Positions 1 through 4,818 of a stretch of DNA of 5,776 nt are shown piece after piece. The stretch spans positions 1-5,776 of the forward strand of contig JAITUO010000144.1 in assembly GCA_031286245.1 (NCBI GenBank), given 5' to 3'. Numbering within the stretch: position 1 is the first letter of the stretch; every line of letters starts with the position of its first letter. This stretch comes from Coriobacteriales bacterium. GTDB lineage: Bacteria > Actinomycetota > Coriobacteriia > Coriobacteriales > UBA8131. The notes below the pieces were generated by a model that saw nothing but the letters and a program-made list of their open reading frames with translations, did not search any database and was not told the origin of the DNA. The position numbers and the translations under genes were made by a program.

Positions 1-20
1 GTCTTTCTGGTGCAGGAGCG

Positions 21-596
21 ATGCGTCAACCTAACCAACCTACCCTCGGGCCAGCTGAGATAGATCTAACTGTCCTGGAGCCAATCGACACCCGTTCTAC
101 ATCTCGCAGCTTCTTAATCGAACTGATCGGCAACATGGTAGTGTTTATCATCTGTACACTGGTCTGCCTGCAGGTCTTTGCAGCAGCTCAGTCTGCATTG
201 GAGCGCAGTAAGGCTGTTTCAGAACTTGGTTTGACTTCGGTAAACCTGGCAGAGAATTGGAAAGCTGGATACAGCTTGGAAGAGCTCGGTCAAAAATATG
301 ATGGCCAGGTCAGTGATGGAAAGCTGACCTTGAGGTTTGACCGACGTCTGCAATCGGTTGTTGACCCAGACAAGGCTCGCTATCAGGTTACACTCAGCTT
401 GGAGCCAACTGCTTCATACCAGACTGAGCATGGCGTTTATACGGCAGCTACTATTCAAGTGACCCAAGGCGATGATCTGTTATTTGAATGGCAGCTCGGT
501 CGAAATACCAGCCAATCCGGCGGTGGCAGTTTTTGGTTGAGTTATAAAACAGCTGCTTTGAAGCCAGCCAATCCGGCGGTGGTAACTGATGGCTAA
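21..596 (+). CDS. Type IV pilin-like membrane-anchored protein
   Basis: Probable minor pilin or pilus-assembly protein of 191 residues. Seen: a hydrophilic leader of about 29 residues, then S30-F-L-I-E34 leading into a hydrophobic segment to about residue 55, then a soluble domain rich in beta-type residues. SFLIEL resembles the class III pilin signature FTLIEL, with E34 in the position of pilin Glu5. The residue before the presumed cleavage point is Arg29 instead of the usual Gly, so cleavage by prepilin peptidase is doubtful. The ATG follows an AGGAG at 14-18 by only 2 bases, and the frame stays open to the window edge, so the true start may lie upstream. It overlaps the next gene by 8 bases, and pilT follows that gene, which supports a pilus role. 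The C-terminus carries one copy of a 19-bp repeat in each of two frames. No family was recognised beyond the pilin-like N-terminus. Confidence 0.72.
   Translation: MRQPNQPTLGPAEIDLTVLEPIDTRSTSRSFLIELIGNMVVFIICTLVCLQVFAAAQSALERSKAVSELGLTSVNLAENWKAGYSLEELGQKYDGQVSDGKLTLRFDRRLQSVVDPDKARYQVTLSLEPTASYQTEHGVYTAATIQVTQGDDLLFEWQLGRNTSQSGGGSFWLSYKTAALKPANPAVVTDG
508..582 (+). repeat. 19-bp perfect direct repeat, 56-bp period, inside the pilin-like gene
   Basis: CCAGCCAATCCGGCGGTGG occurs at 508-526 and again at 564-582. The offset of 56 is not a multiple of three, so the copies are read in different frames: the first around Thr-Ser-Gln-Ser-Gly-Gly-Gly, the second as Pro-Ala-Asn-Pro-Ala-Val-Val. The second copy also supplies the GGTGG that could serve as ribosome binding site for the gene starting at 589. 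Confidence 0.85.
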
Positions 597-1032
597 GCCG
601 GACATGGTTTCAAACCGCATCAGTATTGGAGTCGGCATCACCTCGCTGGTGACGATCTTTTTGGTCTTGTTATTGACAACCTTTTCGGTATTGACCCTGG
701 TGTCTGCCCGCTATGACTCACGGTTGTCTGCCAAAACTATTGAAGCCACATCAGCATATTACGCTGCTGATCAACAAGCCTGTCTATGGTTGGCTGAAGT
801 CCAGGCTATCGTTGACAAACAATCTCAAGAGCAATGGCAGTCTCTGATTACTGCAACTATGCCTGAAGCAAGCGTTCAAGCAGACAATGATCTCGAAAGC
901 CCAGAGAGCCTGGAGGCTGGCTGCGTTTTTAGCATCGACAGTAACCGATACCTGGATGTACGGTTACTGGTCACACAGGATGGAAATATCCGCATTATTG
1001 ACTGGCTGATCAAAGCTACTGGCGAGGAGTGA
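589..1032 (+). CDS. Small single-pass membrane protein of the pilus operon
   Basis: A 147-residue protein with a short N-terminus, one long hydrophobic segment at about residues 11-40 followed by Arg-Tyr, and a soluble domain of about 105 residues. After the membrane segment comes an Ala-rich stretch with paired Tyr (Y57, Y58) and Cys65; a second Cys at 112 could form a disulfide if the domain is outside the cell. This layout resembles PilX-like or other pilus accessory proteins that sit between pilin and pilT genes, but no family motif is recognisable and no specific function is assigned. The ATG overlaps the end of the previous gene by 8 bases and is preceded by GGTGG at 578-582, a 6-base spacing. 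An alternative ATG lies at 604. The stop codon is 2 bases before the chosen pilT start, so the genes are probably co-translated. Confidence 0.75.
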   Translation: MAKPDMVSNRISIGVGITSLVTIFLVLLLTTFSVLTLVSARYDSRLSAKTIEATSAYYAADQQACLWLAEVQAIVDKQSQEQWQSLITATMPEASVQADNDLESPESLEAGCVFSIDSNRYLDVRLLVTQDGNIRIIDWLIKATGEE

Positions 1033-1034
1033 TT

Positions 1035-2090
1035 ATGCAAGCTCAGGAGATCTTGACTGATTTGGTAAAGAGTCGCGTTAACGATATCTTCTGCATTGCT
1101 GGTAGCCCGATCAGCTATCGGCAAGATAATCAAATCATGTCACTGGATGGAGACGGCCTCAGCCCCGATCGAACCTATGAGTTCATCAGTCAGATCTATC
1201 AGCTGGCAAATGAACGCTCGATGGAACGGTTGCTGGCGGTCGGTGATGATGATTTCAGTTTCGCCGTCAAAGGAGTCTCCCGTTTTCGAGCCAACGTCTA
1301 CAAACAACGCGGTTCTCTGGCAGCTGTCATTCGCATAGTTCCCTTCGAACTACCACGGGCTGCAGAGCTGAACATACCTGAACGTATTGTCAAGCTTGCC
1401 GAATTACGTCACGGCCTGGTGCTGTTCAGTGGCACAGCCGGCAGTGGCAAGTCGACGACTCTGGCTACCATCATCGATCGCATCAACAACACCCGCAACG
1501 CCCATATCGTAACATTAGAGAATCCAATTGAATTCCTGCACAAACACCGACAGTCTTTAGTCAGCCAACGCGAGGTGCAAATCGATACCGAAGACTACGC
1601 CTCAGCCTTACGGGCAGCTATGCGGCAGGCTCCCGATGTCATTTTGATTGGCGAATTACGAGACCCGGAATCCATCTCGATTGCCCTGACGGCAGCCGAG
1701 ACCGGGCACCTGGTCTTCTCCACATTACATACACTGGGAGCCGTCAACGCTGTCGATCGCCTGTTGAACAGTTTCGATCCCAACCAACAGGTCCAGGTGC
1801 GCATGCAGCTTTCGATGGTGCTGGTCAGCGTCGTGTCCCAACAGTTGGTGCAGAAAATTGACGGCGGTGTATTGCCGGTGTTTGAGATCATGCACTGCAC
1901 CATCGCTGTCCGTAATCTGATACGCGAGGGGCGTACACACCAGCTGGCTCAAGTCATCGATACCAGCGCTGATGCCGGCATGGTAGGAATGGATGCCAGC
2001 CTGCTTAAGCTTTATCAGGATGGGTTGATAGATTCCGACGAGATGCTGACTCATGCCCTGGTGCCGGACAATTTGACCCGTTTTCTTTGA
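1035..2090 (+). CDS. pilT: Type IV pilus retraction ATPase PilT
   Basis: Hexameric cytoplasmic ATPase that drives depolymerisation and retraction of type IV pili. Seen, numbering from ATG 1035 (351 residues, normal for PilT): a PAS-like N-terminal domain with AGSP (22-25) and the FRANVYKQRGS region (84-94); Walker A GTAGSGKST (133-141); an Asp-box LENPIEF (161-167); HKHRQSLVSQREV (169-181); Walker B DVILIGELRD (201-210) with catalytic Glu207; a His box STLHT (229-233); and the PilT hallmark AVRNLIRE (291-298), which separates retraction ATPases from PilB-type assembly ATPases. The Asp box has Asn163 where Asp is usual. Start: GTG at 1029 is in frame and overlaps the previous stop, but it lies inside the ribosome binding site GAGGAG (1024-1029). 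ATG 1035 has a good 5-base spacing and is preferred. It is the last gene of the operon. Confidence 0.95.
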   Translation: MQAQEILTDLVKSRVNDIFCIAGSPISYRQDNQIMSLDGDGLSPDRTYEFISQIYQLANERSMERLLAVGDDDFSFAVKGVSRFRANVYKQRGSLAAVIRIVPFELPRAAELNIPERIVKLAELRHGLVLFSGTAGSGKSTTLATIIDRINNTRNAHIVTLENPIEFLHKHRQSLVSQREVQIDTEDYASALRAAMRQAPDVILIGELRDPESISIALTAAETGHLVFSTLHTLGAVNAVDRLLNSFDPNQQVQVRMQLSMVLVSVVSQQLVQKIDGGVLPVFEIMHCTIAVRNLIREGRTHQLAQVIDTSADAGMVGMDASLLKLYQDGLIDSDEMLTHALVPDNLTRFL

Positions 2091-2452
2091 CGCTTATTGT
2101 GGATAAACCCAGGCGGTAGAGGTCTCGGCTATCTGTATCCAGAGTAGTGATGCTTTTTGAGTGTCGTGCTGGTTTCGTCTTTAGAAACCGATTATTCCGA
2201 GATGCTCCAGCAGGATTTTCAAGCCGATCAGAACTACGTTTACACCGCCGGCAAGCGCTGATTGCCTCTTGAATCGTATACCGTAAATGCATCCATCGAC
2301 AGACCGATAGCAATCAGAGATAATTCGATCAAGCCAACATCAAAAACCTCGCATGGTTCTTTGAAGAAAAGTGATTTAAGCAGGGATTATAGCATGTGGG
2401 TTGACATGGCATGATAAATCATCCCCCCAGGCAGGCATCAGTGTGAAGGCGG
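2091..2452. other. Intergenic stretch with possible decayed coding sequence
   Basis: No intact gene is visible. In the pilT frame the sequence after the pilT stop reads as segments of protein-like composition broken by TAG (2145), TGA (2148), TGA (2259) and TGA (2412). The best segment (about 2166-2261) includes LETDYSEMLQQDF and QNYVYTAGKR; the next, 2262-2414, opens with TTG. Neither has a ribosome binding site or a family I recognise. There is also a 12-bp perfect palindrome, ATGATAAATCAT, at 2411-2422. No clear intrinsic terminator follows pilT: the 8-bp inverted pair at 2258-2265 and 2310-2317 has a 44-base loop and no T-run. Confidence 0.4.
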
Positions 2453-2483
2453 TTGAAGTGGATATGGAGTGGGAGTAATATCC
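2453..2483 (+). promoter_or_regulatory. Sigma-70/SigA-type promoter with dyad for the flavoprotein operon
   Basis: A -35 box TTGAAG (2453-2458) is separated by exactly 17 bp from a -10 box TAATAT (2476-2481), which predicts a start near 2488 and a leader of about 96 bases. An inverted repeat GGATAT (2460-2465), 12 bases, ATATCC (2478-2483) covers the spacer and the -10 box, where a repressor or activator could act. The boxes are seen; the regulation is inferred. Confidence 0.5.
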
Positions 2484-2567
2484 AATGAAGCAGACACTAT
2501 TAGTAAAAGAATGGCTACATCGGGTACAAAGAAGCGTGAGCCTTTCTGACAGGTGGTGACATCAGAC

Positions 2568-2580
2568 AGGAGGGAGGAGG
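2568..2580 (+). promoter_or_regulatory. Tandem Shine-Dalgarno sequence before the first flavoprotein gene
   Basis: AGGAGGGAGGAGG contains two AGGAGG cores, at 2568-2573 (10 bases before the ATG) and 2575-2580 (only 3 bases before it). The upstream core, or the GGGAGG between them, has workable spacing. This fixes ATG 2584 as the start: an in-frame TGA at 2557-2559 rules out a longer protein. Confidence 0.75.
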
Positions 2581-2583
2581 TCG

Positions 2584-3102
2584 ATGAGGCATACTGTTGT
2601 CAGTACAATCCCAAAGGAAGACAGCGAAGCGCAGGCAGTACTCAGAGGTTTTATTGATGCGCTGCCAGACACCCAGATCATCCATACCGCCGGGATGGAT
2701 ATTCATGGCTGCCAGGGCTGCTATGACTGTTGGTTAAAGACACCAGGTATCTGCTCGATCCAAGATGATTATCAGCAGGTTTTCATGGAAATACTGCAAT
2801 CAGACCGGTTGATCCTGGCCAGTCGGTCGCGGTTTGGGTTTATCACCTACCAGACTAAAAACCTACTGGATCGGATTCTGCCGATCTTCACCATGCATCT
2901 CAAAGTCACTGGTAGGCAGATGCGCCATTATCTCCGCTACCAAAAGCGTATCGATATCGGGTTATTGATTGATAGCGGTGCCGACTTGGTCTTTCTCGAT
3001 ACCTGGTTAAAGCGAGTGGCTACAAATCTCGATGCACAGTCTTTAGGCGTATACCGTCTCACCGATAGATTGGAAATGATCGATGCACTTGGTCATCATT
3101 AA
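2584..3102 (+). CDS. Flavodoxin-fold iron-sulfur flavoprotein-like protein
   Basis: Probable FMN-binding, possibly [4Fe-4S]-binding, electron-transfer protein of 172 residues in the NADPH-dependent FMN reductase/iron-sulfur flavoprotein group. Seen: Cys43, Cys46, Cys49 and Cys57 in the spacing C-x2-C-x2-C-x7-C, followed by an acidic turn QDD; this is the compact cluster motif known from archaeal Isf and its bacterial relatives. The YDCWLKTPG stretch (47-55) and the NLLDRILPIF helix in the middle are typical of the family. Odd: the usual N-terminal FMN phosphate loop GSPR is degenerate here (STIPKEDSE, 7-15), and the usual PxYF segment reads SRSRFGF. FMN binding may therefore be weak or absent. 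The gene starts behind a strong tandem ribosome binding site and overlaps the following flavoprotein gene by 20 bases, which suggests coupled translation and a joint complex. Substrate unknown. Confidence 0.78.
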   Translation: MRHTVVSTIPKEDSEAQAVLRGFIDALPDTQIIHTAGMDIHGCQGCYDCWLKTPGICSIQDDYQQVFMEILQSDRLILASRSRFGFITYQTKNLLDRILPIFTMHLKVTGRQMRHYLRYQKRIDIGLLIDSGADLVFLDTWLKRVATNLDAQSLGVYRLTDRLEMIDALGHH

Positions 3103-3760
3103 TTGCTCACCCAGGACAGCCAGCCGTAGCAATACAGCCAGGATCATCGAACAATTCCAAGTCGGCTATGCGAAAGCCGGCGGAACCAGTGAATTACATC
3201 ACCTGTCCCGTCGCAGTTCGTGGGGCAGCATCCGAGCAGCCTTCGACAACAACAACATCATCGTATTCGCACTTCCGTTGTATATTGAGAGCGTTCCCGG
3301 GATCATGCTGGAGTTTTTAGAGACACTGTCTCCGAAAGCGCATGCTGAAGGTGTTGTTGCGACACGTATAGGCTTTATTCTACAGAGTGGATTCCCTGAA
3401 GCCTCCCAGTTGAGATGTGGCGAACAGCTTCTGGAGAAGCTACCCGGCTACCTGAACTGCGAGTATGCTGGCACCTTGATCAAAGGTAACATGTTTGCGG
3501 CGAGCTTGTTAGACAGTGAGGCTGCAGAGACTATGCTGTATCCATTTGCAACGATGGGGGAGGAGTTCGCTAGGAGTAACTCCTTCGACAAGAAAAAGGC
3601 TACCGAATTTGCTAAACCGGAGTATTTCTCCAAAGGATATATTCTCTTTTTCAAGGCACTGTTGGGTCCTGTGAACCGGCTCGCTACGTCCATCATGGCA
3701 AAAAGAAGAGGGCTGCAAGGCTCATTAAAAGACAAGCCTTACCAAAGCTATATCGACTAA
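3083..3760 (+). CDS. NAD(P)H-dependent flavodoxin-like oxidoreductase
   Basis: Cytoplasmic flavodoxin-fold protein of 225 residues, expected to bind FMN and pass electrons from NAD(P)H to an unidentified acceptor. Seen: an opening beta strand and phosphate-binding loop MHLVIINCSPR (1-11), an alternating strand-helix pattern, and the second FMN loop around ALPLYIESVPGIM (63-75) with a following helix. The last 50 or so residues (KPEYFSKGYILFFKALLGPVN and a basic tail) extend beyond the flavodoxin core and may form a dimer or partner interface. No cluster-type Cys motif is present, unlike the preceding gene. It begins inside the end of that gene (20-base overlap, no strong ribosome binding site of its own), so translational coupling is likely. 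The intact FMN loop here and the degenerate loop in the partner suggest that this subunit carries the flavin and the partner the cluster; that division of labour is inference. Confidence 0.78.
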   Translation: MHLVIINCSPRTASRSNTARIIEQFQVGYAKAGGTSELHHLSRRSSWGSIRAAFDNNNIIVFALPLYIESVPGIMLEFLETLSPKAHAEGVVATRIGFILQSGFPEASQLRCGEQLLEKLPGYLNCEYAGTLIKGNMFAASLLDSEAAETMLYPFATMGEEFARSNSFDKKKATEFAKPEYFSKGYILFFKALLGPVNRLATSIMAKRRGLQGSLKDKPYQSYID

Positions 3761-3855
3761 TAAACGCCATCCTGTCTATGCCATTCTGGTTCATCCAGTA
3801 GTCGCAACATCAAATACCTCTGTCGACTCCTCTTTCAGTGCGTTTTACATGCATT
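3761..3855. other. Intergenic stretch between the flavoprotein operon and the palindromic element
   Basis: No gene, RNA or intrinsic terminator is visible in these 95 bases. Confidence 0.5.
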
Positions 3856-4048
3856 TCCTGGGAATTTCGGAGTTTTTGCCGGAAATCGGCTCTCATGTAT
3901 AGTTCTCTATTGATTTCACACAACTAGAATTTTGTCTCAACTCATCTACCTGCGGTTTTAAATTGTGGAGAAAACCAGATCGTGCAAAACAGGCCAAACA
4001 GCCATACATAAGGGCGATTTTCCGGCAGAAACTCCGAAATTCCTAGGA
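3856..4048. mobile_element. Imperfect palindromic element, MITE-like
   Basis: Two outer arms, 3857-3885 and 4019-4047, are inverted copies of each other over 29 bp with two mismatches (shared core GGAATTTCGGAGTTT); one further outer base pair extends this to 3856/4048. Allowing a one-base gap, similarity continues inward (TCG, then ATGTAT) and weakly toward the centre near 3952, where GGTTTT (3954-3959) faces AAAACC (3971-3976). The unit of about 193 bp has terminal inverted repeats and no coding capacity, as expected for a non-autonomous element. No clear target duplication was seen; only ATT (3853-3855 and 4048-4050) flanks a slightly shifted unit. Alternatives are a large regulatory RNA hairpin or two opposed ends of a lost insertion sequence. 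Confidence 0.5.
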
Positions 4049-4248
4049 TTACCTAGTTTATAGGCTATACAATCGCAAAGAAGTCAAGCAAGAGTGATTG
4101 AGTTTACGAGAGCGACAAAGCCGCCGCGATTCTATCAAACAATCCTCACTTGACGAAAGACATAAAACAACTGAGGCAACCTTTTGACAGATGCAGGGGT
4201 ACGAGCTCATGGCATTTGACCAGTATCTGGGAAGCATCATCAAGACCT
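4049..4248. other. Intergenic stretch upstream of veg, no convincing gene
   Basis: Nothing functional can be assigned. One frame reads as basic, charged segments interrupted by TGA at 4095 and 4185, continuing into a 29-codon ORF at 4191-4280 (MQGYELMAFDQYLGS and on) that lacks a well-placed ribosome binding site and runs into the veg promoter. It could be a decayed gene associated with the neighbouring palindromic element, or chance. Confidence 0.35.
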
Positions 4249-4276
4249 TTGAGAAATGCCTCTTGAGAAATGCCCC
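4249..4276 (+). repeat. 14-bp tandem repeat carrying the veg -35 box
   Basis: TTGAGAAATGCCTC (4249-4262) is followed directly by TTGAGAAATGCCCC (4263-4276), 13 of 14 identical. Each unit begins with a TTGAGA hexamer, and the second is the -35 box of the veg promoter. A third TTGA starts at 4277, in the same 14-bp register. Confidence 0.8.
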
Positions 4277-4291
4277 TTGACCTGCTACAAT
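4263..4291 (+). promoter_or_regulatory. Strong extended -10 promoter of veg
   Basis: TTGAGA (4263-4268), a 17-bp spacer, and TACAAT (4286-4291), with TG at 4283-4284 giving an extended -10 (TGC-TACAAT). Transcription should begin near 4298, giving a leader of about 27 bases that contains the ribosome binding site. A strong promoter fits the known behaviour of veg in Bacillus. Confidence 0.75.
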
Positions 4292-4324
4292 ACACCAAGT
4301 AACTTAACAGGAGGATGTAAGCAG

Positions 4325-4630
4325 ATGGACTCACAACCACAGGTTATGCCTGTTTTAAATCCGATCATCCATATTCATGACACTCTGATGGAATGCAGAG
4401 GATGCAGTCTGAGGGTGCGGGCCAATCTAGGGCGATCCAAGATATTGGAATATGAAGGCGTCGTCACAGAAGCTCACGAGCAGTTATTTGTCATCGAGGT
4501 ACGACGTAAGCGTGGCAGTGTTGAACGTAAGTCTTACCAATATGTCGACGTGCTCACCGGCAATGTCATCTTGATGCGTGGCGAACGCAACGAGCCATTG
4601 TTCAGCCTGCCTTTCGAACCACTGGTTTGA
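4325..4630 (+). CDS. veg: Veg family protein
   Basis: Small cytoplasmic protein of 101 residues. In Bacillus subtilis Veg is highly expressed and has been linked to biofilm matrix gene control; its biochemical role is not settled. Seen: the family core ANLGRSKILEYEGVV (33-47), matching the Bacillus pattern AN-GRRK-E-G, then LFVIEV (54-59) and SYQYVDVLTGNV (70-81), matching SYSYADILT. The protein is somewhat longer than Bacillus Veg, with an N-terminal extension of about 20 residues containing two His and a C-x2-C pair (Cys24, Cys27) just before the core. Start: ATG 4325 is preceded by AGGAGG (4309-4314, 10-base spacing). An in-frame ATG at 4256 lies upstream of the promoter's predicted start and has no ribosome binding site, so it is rejected. 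A hairpin covers the stop codon. Confidence 0.88.
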   Translation: MDSQPQVMPVLNPIIHIHDTLMECRGCSLRVRANLGRSKILEYEGVVTEAHEQLFVIEVRRKRGSVERKSYQYVDVLTGNVILMRGERNEPLFSLPFEPLV

Positions 4631-4636
4631 AAGGCA
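4608..4636 (+). terminator. Strong hairpin over the veg stop codon, no T-run
   Basis: Stem 4608-4620 pairs with 4624-4636 (13 bp, one G-T wobble) around a 3-base loop ACT. The TGA stop of veg (4628-4630) lies in the 3' arm. No T-tract follows on either strand, so it is not a classical intrinsic terminator. It may act as a U-less terminator, a 3'-end stabiliser, or a block between veg and the SRP RNA. Confidence 0.45.
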
Positions 4637-4656
4637 AAGCGGCAACAATCGCTCAC

Positions 4657-4686
4657 TTGCACAGCCTTCATATGCGACAATATAAC
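4657..4686 (+). promoter_or_regulatory. Probable promoter of the SRP RNA gene
   Basis: TTGCAC (4657-4662) is followed after 18 bp by TATAAC (4681-4686), or after 17 bp by ATATAA (4680-4685). Either predicts a start at about 4690-4693, at the first bases of the SRP RNA stem. Confidence 0.5.
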
Positions 4687-4687
4687 C

Positions 4688-4768
4688 AGCCCAGACGGCA
4701 TCAAGTTCCGAACCTGGTCAGGTCTTGACAGAAGCAGCCATAAGGGGCCGCTGATGAGCGTCTGGGCT
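4688..4768 (+). ncRNA. ffs: SRP RNA (4.5S type, short bacterial form)
   Basis: RNA scaffold of the signal recognition particle; it binds Ffh and directs ribosomes making membrane proteins to FtsY. Seen: the Ffh-binding domain with TGG (4715-4717) paired to CCA (4738-4740), the symmetric internal loop TCAGG (4718-4722)/AGCAG (4733-4737), and an apical stem TCT (4723-4725)/AGA (4730-4732) closed by the loop TGAC (4726-4729). Outer stems are GTTCC (4705-4709)/GGGGC (4744-4748), CATCA (4699-4703)/TGATG (4752-4756), and a 10-bp closing stem 4688-4697/4759-4768. The internal-loop bases match Escherichia coli 4.5S RNA exactly. The UGAC loop is of the URRC class rather than the common GGAA. There is no room for an Alu domain, so this is the short form. 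Exact ends are uncertain by several bases. Lying upstream of dnaX is the known Bacillus arrangement. Confidence 0.88.
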
Positions 4769-4818
4769 TTATCGTGCATTTCATCCGGCGATATTTGTGA
4801 GGGTCATCAAAGATTATC

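Noticed and set aside
1..63. Open frame from the window edge to TAG at 61-63 (VFLVQERCVNLTNLPS and on), and another ending at TAA 32-34
   Set aside because: Either could be the tail of the previous pilus gene, but they compete with each other and are too short to decide between.
2150..2269. Plus-strand ORF beginning ATG CTT TTT GAG, Arg-rich
   Set aside because: No ribosome binding site and a composition typical of an out-of-frame reading.
2005..2313. Minus-strand ORF of 102 codons across the end of pilT
   Set aside because: It overlaps a certain gene, has an odd residue composition and no ribosome binding site; it is a shadow of the pilT region.
2401..2418. TTGACA at 2401-2406 with GATAAA at 2413-2418 as a promoter
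   Set aside because: The spacing is only 6 bp, and no -10-like hexamer occurs about 17 bp downstream.
4256..4324. Upstream in-frame extension of veg to ATG 4256
   Set aside because: It lies inside the tandem repeat and promoter, upstream of the predicted transcript start, while ATG 4325 has AGGAGG.
4058..4340. Two minus-strand ORFs of 61 and 64 codons
   Set aside because: They overlap the veg promoter and leader and lack ribosome binding sites or any recognisable motif.
4688..4772. Intrinsic terminator formed by the AGCCCAGACG/CGTCTGGGCT stem followed by TTTAT
   Set aside because: The loop holds the whole SRP RNA core and the T-run is short; the stem is better explained as the closing helix of the SRP RNA.
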